Origin: an uncultured Gammaproteobacteria bacterium
GTDB taxonomy: Bacteria; Pseudomonadota; Gammaproteobacteria; PS1; Pseudothioglobaceae
Length of the DNA: 5,523 nt
Direction of reading: 5' to 3'
NCBI GenBank assembly: GCA_929200175.1
Contig: CAKMYR010000087.1
Location: 1 to 5,523 of the forward strand
Shown here: positions 1-5,513 of the stretch, one piece after another
Numbering within the stretch: the stretch's first letter is position 1
Layout of the letters: each line of letters begins with the position of its first letter
The notes under the pieces: model-generated
Database searches by the model: none
Seen by the model: only the letters and a program-made list of their open reading frames with translations
What the model was told of the DNA's origin: nothing
Made by a program: the position numbers and the translations under genes

Positions 1-618
1 CAAAAAAATCTGCAAATTATTATAGCAGGAGCAGGTTTTGATCCTTTAAGTATTGAAATACTTTCTATCTATCCTAATGTAACTATTTTTGAAATTGATA
101 GAGAGAATATGGAGCAAAAATTTAATTTGGCAGAAAAATGTTTATCAGCTGCTAAGATAAAAAAATTAAACTGTATAACTTGTGATTTGGAACAAGAAAA
201 ACAAATTGAGCAAAAACTTATTGATAAAGGCTGGGATAAAAATAGCCCTACTCTTTTTATCTTTGAAGGTATTAGTTATTATCTATCTGCAAAAAATCTT
301 AAGCAATTAGTATTTACTGTCAATCCTGATTATTTAATAATAGAATTTTTAAAGCCATCAGCTTTAATTAAAAAAGAATACGCAGCTATTCCCAATCAGG
401 TATTTTCTCTTATAAAAACCAAGTGTGATTTGCCTAATATTGAAACCTATTATCAAAAAAAATTAAACAAAAATCTCAAGCCTTATGAGATTATAGAGTG
501 TCTTTCTATGAAAGATTTAGAATATAAAAGAACAACAAAAAATAAATTTTTTACTAAAGAAAATAGCGGATGGATAGAAGTCGCTATGCTAGCAAAAAAA
601 AATTTAAAGCATAATTAA
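1..618 (+). CDS. Class I SAM-dependent methyltransferase, leucine carboxyl methyltransferase-like (5' partial)
   Basis: The frame is open from the first base and ends in TAA at 616-618, so 205 codons of a longer gene are visible; the ATG at 109 is internal, not the start. Seen: a SAM-binding motif I (IIIAGAGFD, visible residues 6-14), then an acidic strand end (FEID, residues 30-33) that would hold the ribose hydroxyls of SAM, and PTLFIFEGISYYL (about residues 83-95). The last matches the 'P-x-L-x-x-x-EG-x-x-x-YL' block typical of the leucine carboxyl methyltransferase (LCMT/PPM) family. Family members methylate carboxyl groups or diverse small molecules; the substrate here cannot be told. 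The Arg that usually follows the GxGxD motif (GAGLDTRxxR) is absent, so it is a divergent member. The missing N-terminus is probably some tens of residues. An A9 run (594-602) lies near the 3' end. No promoter or partner is visible; the next gene, thiG, is 115 bases on. Confidence 0.75.
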   Translation, partial: QKNLQIIIAGAGFDPLSIEILSIYPNVTIFEIDRENMEQKFNLAEKCLSAAKIKKLNCITCDLEQEKQIEQKLIDKGWDKNSPTLFIFEGISYYLSAKNLKQLVFTVNPDYLIIEFLKPSALIKKEYAAIPNQVFSLIKTKCDLPNIETYYQKKLNKNLKPYEIIECLSMKDLEYKRTTKNKFFTKENSGWIEVAMLAKKNLKHN

Positions 619-733
619 AACTATTAATTTCTAGTTTAGAATTTAAAAAATATATTTTAAATACTACAATACAATAAGTATAAAAATAATTTATATTTAA
701 AATATAATGTATGTTTAAATTTTGTAGATTACA
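619..733 (+). promoter_or_regulatory. Intergenic region with possible thiG promoter
   Basis: This 115-base gap is almost purely A/T. A consensus TATAAT at 703-708 could be a -10 element, placing a transcript start near 715 and a leader of about 19 bases, but no convincing -35 lies 16-18 bases upstream. Just after the methyltransferase is an imperfect dyad (624-646, core TTCTA-GTT-TAGAA) and an all-AT inverted repeat (ATTTAAAA at 641-648 with TTTTAAAT at 655-662). Neither is GC-rich or followed by a clear T tract, so neither is called a terminator. I see no thiamin pyrophosphate riboswitch: the gap is too short and lacks the CTGAGA core. It also holds no thiS-sized frame. Confidence 0.3.
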
Positions 734-1516
734 ATGACAACACAAGACTCATTTATCATTGCAGGTAAAAGCTATAATTCAAGATTATTAGTTGGTTCTG
801 GAAAATATACTGATCTTACACAAACTTTTGATGCCACTATGGCAAGTGGTGCTAATATTATTACTGTTGCTATTCGTAGAGTAAATATTGGTCAAAACTC
901 TAAGCAAGAAAATTTATTAGATGTTATCTCTCCTAAAAAATTTACAATTTTGCCAAATACTGCTGGTTGTTATACTGCTAAAGATGCAGTGCGCACTTGT
1001 AAGCTAGCGCGTGAATTATTAGATGGTAAAAACCTTGTAAAACTAGAGGTTTTAGGAGATGATAAAACTTTATATCCAAATATAGTTGAAACTCTTGTAG
1101 CTGCTAAAGAATTAGTTAATGATAATTTTGAAGTAATGGTTTATACCAATGATGATCCAATTGTTGCTAAAGAATTAGAAAATATTGGCTGTGTAGCAAT
1201 AATGCCGTTAGCTTCTTTAATTGGATCTGGACAAGGTATTAATAATACTTCTCATATTAAAATAATTAAACAAAATGCAAAAGTTCCAGTATTAATTGAT
1301 GCTGGTATTGGTTGTGCTTCAGATGCTGCTAAAGCTATGGAGCTTGGTTGTGATGGGGTACTTATGAATTCGGCTATTGCTAATGCTAAAAATCCAGTTT
1401 TAATGGCTAAGGCTATGAAACATGCAATAATAGCTGGACGTCAATCTTTTCTAGCTGGCAGAATGGCAAAGAAAAATCATGCTTTAGCTTCATCTCCACT
1501 AAATAACTTAATTTAA
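734..1516 (+). CDS. thiG: Thiazole synthase ThiG
   Basis: ThiG is the cytoplasmic TIM-barrel enzyme that builds the thiazole phosphate of thiamin from 1-deoxy-D-xylulose 5-phosphate, dehydroglycine and sulfur carried on the ThiS thiocarboxylate. The 260-residue length is normal for the family. Visible blocks: LLVGSGKY (residues 18-25), VAIRRV (45-50), LPNTAGCYTA (73-82), VKLEVLGDDKTLYP (102-115) with Lys103 as the expected Schiff-base lysine and Glu105 beside it, MVYTNDDP (135-142), PLASLIGSGQGI (158-169) in the phosphate-binding region, VLIDAGIG (186-193) with Asp189, and the ending ASSPLNNLI. All key residues are present. The ATG at 734 is fixed by an in-frame TAG at 725-727, and no Shine-Dalgarno is visible. 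thiS, often directly upstream, is not adjacent, so the sulfur carrier must be encoded elsewhere. The gene ends tail-to-tail with the minus-strand membrane gene, overlapping it by 4 bases. Confidence 0.97.
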   Translation: MTTQDSFIIAGKSYNSRLLVGSGKYTDLTQTFDATMASGANIITVAIRRVNIGQNSKQENLLDVISPKKFTILPNTAGCYTAKDAVRTCKLARELLDGKNLVKLEVLGDDKTLYPNIVETLVAAKELVNDNFEVMVYTNDDPIVAKELENIGCVAIMPLASLIGSGQGINNTSHIKIIKQNAKVPVLIDAGIGCASDAAKAMELGCDGVLMNSAIANAKNPVLMAKAMKHAIIAGRQSFLAGRMAKKNHALASSPLNNLI

Positions 1517-2460
1517 GAAATAAATAGCTTTTTAGCTAGCGATGATTTGTTTAATACTAAACTAAATATAAACGAAAGTAATAAACCTAAAATAATCCTA
1601 AAAACAAGAACAATCCAAAGAGTTGAACCAACTAATAAAACTAATAATGTATCTTCAATAACTGAGTGATTCAAGTTTAAAATATTCATTACAGTACAGC
1701 CCTCTTTTCTTGATACTATTTTTTTATTAACATTATCTATTAATAAACTCCCTCCGTAAGCTATGCCTAACATTAAACCTATAATAACAATATTTATAGA
1801 ATTTTTTGAAAGATAAAAATAGCTAATAGGTTTACTTAATAAGTTATGTAATATTTTTTCTATCCCTACTTTTTTCATAAAATTAATAAAAATAATAAGT
1901 ACGAGAATAACTAAAAATATCAGAAAAAATGACTTTAATTGACTAATACTCCAGCTGTACCAATCATTATTTATTTCAACAACATCAAAATTAAAATCAA
2001 CAGCATGCTGAAAAATATTAAAAAAATCAGTTATAACAAAGGCAACAAAGCCCATAAAGTAAGCGCAAACTACACGAAAAACTAAAGAAAACCAAGCATT
2101 AGACCCTACTTTATGAGAAATGCTTACTTCTACTGGCAAATTATGAGCAATTAAAATCATAAGAGACAAGATACTAACTTGGGCAACTGTTAAAGGCTCT
2201 ACACTCCATAAATTAATTAAAACAATTATGCCTCCATATATGCCTCCAAGCATAGCAGACGCCCAAACAATAGCTGTATAACTTGGCAGACCAACAAGAT
2301 TCATAGCAGTTTCTAATAAATCTGCAATTAAATTAACTAGACCAAAAGGCTCAATTATTTTTAAAATTAAAATAATTGGAAGTATTATTTTTGTTAAATT
2401 AATAAAAATTAATAAACTTTCTTTAAATGAAAGCAAAATAAAGTTTAAAAGTTTATTCAT
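1513..2460 (-). CDS. Nucleoside-recognition/Gate-domain inner-membrane protein, internally duplicated
   Basis: A 315-residue, very hydrophobic inner-membrane protein of the 'nucleoside recognition' (Gate domain) type, a fold also found in nucleoside transporters, FeoB and SpmA/SpmB. Its substrate is unknown. About eight hydrophobic segments fall in two halves (roughly 15-150 and 175-305) separated by a polar stretch (about 153-172). The halves are related: SAMLGGIYGG (68-77) matches GLMLGIAYGG (228-237), His106...Glu111 matches His265...Glu269, and VGS-x-x-W-x-x-LVFR (118-129) matches VGS-x-x-W-x-x-LVFR (277-288). The second-half HSVIEDTL block is typical of the family. The ATG at 2458-2460 is bounded by an in-frame stop at 2473-2475; no clear Shine-Dalgarno precedes it. 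It diverges from bioF over 86 bases and converges on thiG. Family membership rests on motif recall; a role in transport is an inference, and the cofactor-gene neighbours are only a weak hint at function. Confidence 0.8.
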   Translation of the reverse strand: MNKLLNFILLSFKESLLIFINLTKIILPIILILKIIEPFGLVNLIADLLETAMNLVGLPSYTAIVWASAMLGGIYGGIIVLINLWSVEPLTVAQVSILSLMILIAHNLPVEVSISHKVGSNAWFSLVFRVVCAYFMGFVAFVITDFFNIFQHAVDFNFDVVEINNDWYSWSISQLKSFFLIFLVILVLIIFINFMKKVGIEKILHNLLSKPISYFYLSKNSINIVIIGLMLGIAYGGSLLIDNVNKKIVSRKEGCTVMNILNLNHSVIEDTLLVLLVGSTLWIVLVFRIILGLLLSFIFSLVLNKSSLAKKLFIS

Positions 2461-2546
2461 ATTAAATTTAATTTAGTAAAGAAAAATTATATTCTTATAA
2501 TAATTAAGAATAAGTAAAACATAAAATATGAGAAGTATAATAGAAA
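2461..2546. promoter_or_regulatory. Divergent promoter region between membrane-protein gene and bioF
   Basis: The two flanking genes point away from each other, so these 86 bases should carry a promoter for each. TATAAT hexamers occur on the plus strand at 2496-2501 and 2536-2541, and on the minus strand at 2491-2486. If the minus-strand one is used, its leader would be about 20 bases. None has a good -35 at the usual distance, and at this AT content chance hexamers are expected. If the plus-strand hexamer at 2536-2541 were a real -10, bioF would be transcribed practically from its start codon, i.e. leaderless. No match to the enterobacterial BirA operator (TTGTAAACC half-sites) is present. 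Confidence 0.4.
2490..2512. repeat. Perfect inverted repeat, candidate operator
   Basis: TATTCTTA (2490-2497) and TAAGAATA (2505-2512) are exact reverse complements with a 7-base spacer, giving a 23-base dyad centred on 2501. This is close to the midpoint of the divergent gap. It overlaps a plus-strand TATAAT (2496-2501) and touches the minus-strand one (2486-2491), the position expected of an operator controlling both genes. The regulator is unknown, and chance dyads are commoner in AT-rich DNA. Confidence 0.4.
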
Positions 2547-3623
2547 ATGATGGATTTTTCTGAAAAAAACAAAACTATAAAAAAACAAAACCTATATAGA
2601 AAACATAGAATTATTGATGATTCTATAATCAATTTTTGTTCAAATGATTACCTTTCATTGAAAAATCATCCTCAAGTTATTGAAGCATTTAAAAAAGGCT
2701 TAAACCAATTTGGCGCTGGATCTGGCTCTTCTCATTTAGTTAGTGGACATTCAAAAGCACATCAAAAATTGCAAGAAGCTCTAGCAAATTATACTAACCA
2801 AGAAAATGCAATATTATTTTCTACTGGATACATGGCTAATATTGGGGTATTTTCTGCATTAAAAGAAGAGTTAAATTGGGTTTTACAAGATAAGCTAAAT
2901 CATGCCTCTTTGCTTGATGCTAATCAATTGATTGCTTTAAAAATCCAAAGATATTTACATAATAATATTGTTTCACTTGAAAATAAAATAAAAAAACAAG
3001 ATGGCAATGGCATGGTGGTTACTGACAATATATTTAGCATGGAAGGAGATAAAGCAAATATTAATGCTATATACAACATAGTTAAAAATAAAGATGCTAT
3101 TTTTATGCAAGATGATGCTCATGGATTTGGTTTATTTGAGCCAGATATTCCTAATAATTCAATTTACATGGCAACTCTTGGAAAATCTGCTGGACTTATG
3201 GGCGCTTTTGTAGCTGGCAACTATGATTTTATTGAATTTTTAATCCAGAAATCTCGCCCCTATATTTATACAACTGCTATTAGTCCTGCTGTATGTATTG
3301 CTGCTTTAAAAAGTTTAGAGTTAATAATACAAGGAGAGCAGAAAATAAAATTGTTTGAAAATATTTATTTTTTTAATGAATTATCAAAAGAATTAGAAAT
3401 ACCTATTAATCACTCAAAAAGTGCAATTCAACCTTTAATTGTTAAAAGTAATGAAAAAGCTCTAAGTATTACTGATAAATTATTAAAATCTGGATTTTAT
3501 GTAAACGCTATTCGCCCTCCTACAGTGGCAAAAAACAGTTCACGCCTTAGAATTACTTTAAATGCTAATCATACTAAAGCCGAGATCGAAAAATTATTAA
3601 TTACTCTAAAAAATGCTTTATAG
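2547..3623 (+). CDS. bioF: 8-amino-7-oxononanoate synthase BioF
   Basis: BioF is the PLP-dependent enzyme that condenses pimeloyl-ACP (or -CoA) with L-alanine, releasing CO2 to give 8-amino-7-oxononanoate (KAPA), the first step of biotin ring assembly. Alpha-oxoamine synthase blocks visible in order: FCSNDYLSLKNHP (residues 30-42), GAGSGSSHLVSGHS (56-69), FSTGYMANIG (91-100), DKLNHASLLDAN (115-126) with His119 to stack on PLP, TDNIFSMEGD (159-168), DDAHGFGLF (189-197) with Asp189 and His192, and TLGKSAGLMGAF (210-221) with Lys213 as the PLP Schiff-base lysine. At 358 residues it is shorter than the 384-residue E. coli enzyme, through a shorter N-terminus and a smaller middle region, but the active site is intact. 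An in-frame TAG at 2541-2543 rules out a longer start; ATGs at 2547 and 2550 are both possible. A weak GAGAAG (2530-2535) is the only Shine-Dalgarno-like sequence. The end overlaps bioH by 11 bases. Confidence 0.95.
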   Translation: MMDFSEKNKTIKKQNLYRKHRIIDDSIINFCSNDYLSLKNHPQVIEAFKKGLNQFGAGSGSSHLVSGHSKAHQKLQEALANYTNQENAILFSTGYMANIGVFSALKEELNWVLQDKLNHASLLDANQLIALKIQRYLHNNIVSLENKIKKQDGNGMVVTDNIFSMEGDKANINAIYNIVKNKDAIFMQDDAHGFGLFEPDIPNNSIYMATLGKSAGLMGAFVAGNYDFIEFLIQKSRPYIYTTAISPAVCIAALKSLELIIQGEQKIKLFENIYFFNELSKELEIPINHSKSAIQPLIVKSNEKALSITDKLLKSGFYVNAIRPPTVAKNSSRLRITLNANHTKAEIEKLLITLKNAL

Positions 3624-4311
3624 TAAAAGCTATGGGCTAGGTGAAAATCTAGTATTTTTACATGGCTGGGGGTTTAATTCTGATGTATTTATTAATTTAA
3701 CTAATAAATATAAAGACCAATATCGGATAACTTTAATTGACTTACCAGGACATGGCAGAAGTGATAATGTTAATGGCGATATTGATGATTGGCGTGATGA
3801 AATTATTAAAATTTTACCTAAAAATCCAATTTTAGTTGGCTGGTCATTAGGTGGGCTTTTTGCTATTAAAATTGCAGATAAAATACCAATCAAAAAAATT
3901 ATACTTATAGCGTCTACTCCTAAATTTGTTAAAAGTAATGAATGGGAATATGGAATAAAAAAAAGTGATTTTTTAAATTTTTCTAATGCTATGAAAAATA
4001 ATTTAAGCAAGCAATTAAAACGTTTTGTGAGCTTACAAACTAAAAATAAAGAGCAAATTAAAATTATAAATAACCTAATAAATAAATATCCAGCAAATAT
4101 TCAAGCACTTGAGCAAGGAATAGACTTTTTACTAAACTCTAATTTAATTAGTGAATTTGAAAAAATAAAAATACCAAAAGAAGTTATTTTAGGTGCAAAT
4201 GATAAACTAATACCCATAGGTATCAAAAAATTTTATAGCGCACAAAAAATACCAATAAAAATACTAAATTGTGGGCATATACCTTTTATTGAAAACGATT
4301 TTAGTTTTTAA
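3613..4311 (+). CDS. bioH: Pimeloyl-[ACP] methyl ester esterase BioH
   Basis: This alpha/beta hydrolase would remove the methyl group from pimeloyl-ACP methyl ester, ending the fatty-acid-style assembly of the pimeloyl chain and giving BioF its substrate. Seen: the oxyanion-loop motif FLHGWGFNSDVF (residues 15-26), DLPGHGRS (43-50), the nucleophile elbow VGWSLGG (75-81) with Ser78, GANDKLIP (194-201) with Asp197, and CGHIPFIE (220-227) with His222, a complete Ser-Asp-His triad. The FLHGWG and GWSLGG blocks and the bioF neighbour favour BioH over a generic hydrolase. The ATG at 3613 lies inside bioF, has no Shine-Dalgarno and gives the usual BioH N-terminus, so translation is probably coupled to bioF. 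At 232 residues it is shorter than E. coli BioH (256): only ten residues follow His222, against about twenty, and the stop lies in a T5A6 run (4305-4315). bioC and bioD do not follow. Confidence 0.9.
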   Translation: MLYSKSYGLGENLVFLHGWGFNSDVFINLTNKYKDQYRITLIDLPGHGRSDNVNGDIDDWRDEIIKILPKNPILVGWSLGGLFAIKIADKIPIKKIILIASTPKFVKSNEWEYGIKKSDFLNFSNAMKNNLSKQLKRFVSLQTKNKEQIKIINNLINKYPANIQALEQGIDFLLNSNLISEFEKIKIPKEVILGANDKLIPIGIKKFYSAQKIPIKILNCGHIPFIENDFSF

Positions 4312-4449
4312 AAAATTTAAATAAAATAATATGCAATTTAAGTTTAATAAATAAGAATTTACATTTAATAAAAATAAACTGGTATATTAGACAATCAGAT
4401 ACAATATTATTGTTTTGTATTTATCTTTTTAATTATTATAGGAGTGTTT
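4312..4449 (+). promoter_or_regulatory. aapJ upstream region with promoter
   Basis: This 138-base gap contains the best promoter in the window. TTTACA at 4358-4363 resembles a sigma-70 -35. TATATT at 4383-4388 is preceded by TGG, forming an extended -10 (TGnTATATT from 4380). The spacer is 19 bases, longer than ideal, which the extended -10 may offset. Transcription would begin near 4395 and leave a leader of about 55 bases. Two copies of TTTAATAAA (4343-4351 and 4364-4372) lie 21 bases apart around the -35. In the leader, ACAAT (4401-4405) and ATTGT (4409-4413) form a small dyad, as do ATACAA (4399-4404) and TTGTAT (4415-4420). No terminator for bioH is seen here. Confidence 0.5.
4440..4444 (+). 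promoter_or_regulatory. Ribosome binding site of aapJ
   Basis: AGGAG lies five bases upstream of the ATG at 4450. It is the only strong Shine-Dalgarno in the window and it decides the start: a GTG at 4444 in the same frame would begin inside this site, leaving the ribosome nothing to bind, so the ATG two codons later is preferred. Confidence 0.85.
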
Positions 4450-5466
4450 ATGAAAAGTATTTTAAAAATATTGATTGCAGCAATTATTGCAGCAACTTTT
4501 TCTATTGCAAACGCAGCAACATTAGATGATGTCAAGCGCAAAGGACATATTCAATGCGGAGTTTCTAGTGGCTTGCCAGGATTTTCTTCAGTAGATGACA
4601 AAGGAGTAATGCAAGGAATTGATGCTGCTTTTTGTCGTGCAGTAGCAGCTGCTGTTTTTGGTGATGCATCTAAAGTAAAATTTTCTAAGCTTACAGCTAA
4701 AGAAAGATTTGCTGCATTATCTTCTGGAGAAGTAGATTTGCTTGTCCGTAATACAACTTGGTCAATGCATCGTGATACTGACTTAGGCTTAAACTTTGCT
4801 GGAGTAAACTATTATGATGGTCAAGGATTTTTAGTTAAGAAAAACCTAGGCGTTACAAGTGCCAAACAGCTTAATGGAGCTAGTGTTTGTATTCAAGCAG
4901 GAACAACAACAGAATTAAATCTAAGTGACTACTTTCGCTCTAATGGTATGAAATTTAAAGCCATTACTTACGATACTTCTGATCAAACAAGAAGTGGATT
5001 TGAAGCCGGTCGTTGTGATGTATTAACTAGTGATCGCTCTCAATTAGCAGCAATTAGAATTGGTTTGAAAAATCCAAATACTGCTGTAGTATTACCAGAA
5101 GTAATCTCTAAAGAGCCATTAGGTCCTGTTGTTCGTCAAGGTGATGATCAATGGTTTAATATTGTAAGATGGGTATTAAATGCTCAAATTAATGCTGAAG
5201 AGTTAGGACTAACCTCAAGTAATGTAAGAAAAAATTATGCGAACTCTAATCTTCCAGCAGTAAAACGTATTCTTGGCAGAGAAGGTAACTTTGGTGGCAA
5301 GATTGGTCTTTCTAATAAATGGGCTTACAATGTTATTTTACAAGTTGGCAACTACGGTGAAGTATTTAAAAGAACAGTTGGTTCTGATTCTCCTTTAAAT
5401 CTTTCTCGTGGAGTTAATGCGCTTTGGAATGAAGGCGGTATTTTATACGCTCCTCCAATTCGTTAA
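4450..5466 (+). CDS. aapJ: General L-amino-acid ABC transporter periplasmic binding protein AapJ
   Basis: AapJ is the soluble periplasmic receptor that captures a broad range of L-amino acids and delivers them to the AapQM permease and AapP ATPase. From the ATG at 4450 the protein has 338 residues, the usual family length. Residues 1-22 form a Sec signal peptide: Lys near the start, a hydrophobic core and ANA before the likely cut at 22/23. The mature start ATLDDVKRKGHIQCGVS, VDLLVRNTTWSMHRD (95-109, with ligand-type Arg100), AGTTTELNL (150-158) and the ending NALWNEGGILYAPPIR are characteristic of this family. Four cysteines (36, 62, 147, 189) sit at positions I recall as conserved and could form two disulfides. 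Composition is visibly less AT-rich, and Arg codons include many CGT, unlike the neighbours; this fits high expression, though transfer cannot be excluded. It has its own promoter and is followed at once by a terminator, so aapQMP, if downstream, would be expressed at a lower level. Confidence 0.95.
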   Translation: MKSILKILIAAIIAATFSIANAATLDDVKRKGHIQCGVSSGLPGFSSVDDKGVMQGIDAAFCRAVAAAVFGDASKVKFSKLTAKERFAALSSGEVDLLVRNTTWSMHRDTDLGLNFAGVNYYDGQGFLVKKNLGVTSAKQLNGASVCIQAGTTTELNLSDYFRSNGMKFKAITYDTSDQTRSGFEAGRCDVLTSDRSQLAAIRIGLKNPNTAVVLPEVISKEPLGPVVRQGDDQWFNIVRWVLNAQINAEELGLTSSNVRKNYANSNLPAVKRILGREGNFGGKIGLSNKWAYNVILQVGNYGEVFKRTVGSDSPLNLSRGVNALWNEGGILYAPPIR

Positions 5467-5478
5467 AATTAATATTTG

Positions 5479-5513
5479 GACCCTGTTAGAGCAATCTAAC
5501 AGGGTCTTTTTTT
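5479..5513 (+). terminator. Strong intrinsic terminator of aapJ
   Basis: A perfect 12-bp stem (GACCCTGTTAGA at 5479-5490 pairing with TCTAACAGGGTC at 5495-5506) is closed by a GCAA tetraloop of the stable GNRA type and followed by seven T (5507-5513). It begins 12 bases after the aapJ stop codon. There is no matching T tract for the opposite strand (the minus-strand read ends in mixed A/T), so it acts mainly on the plus strand. Confidence 0.97.

Noticed and set aside
109..618. ATG at 109 as the start of the first gene
   Set aside because: The frame is open back to base 1, and the upstream residues contain the SAM-binding GAGFD motif, so the gene begins outside the window.
624..662. Hairpins after the methyltransferase gene as a terminator
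   Set aside because: The stems are A/T-only or interrupted, and the following bases are mixed A/T without a T tract on the plus strand.
619..733. TPP riboswitch ahead of thiG
   Set aside because: The gap is short and almost pure A/T, with no CTGAGA core or conserved helices.
2461..2546. BirA biotin operator ahead of bioF
   Set aside because: No TTGTAAACC-type half-sites are present; the dyad found has a different sequence and spacing.
3630..4010. Minus-strand frame of 126 codons inside bioH
   Set aside because: It lies wholly opposite a gene with an intact catalytic triad, has no recognisable motif, and its sequence mirrors the codon pattern of bioH.
4399..4420. Leader dyads before aapJ as a riboswitch or attenuator
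   Set aside because: The stems are only 5-6 A/T-rich pairs with no T tract or conserved aptamer sequence; they may be chance or a small operator.
4312..4449. Continuation of bioH or a bioC gene in the gap
   Set aside because: One frame stays open past bioH, but its translation has no methyltransferase motif and it covers the aapJ promoter and ribosome binding site.
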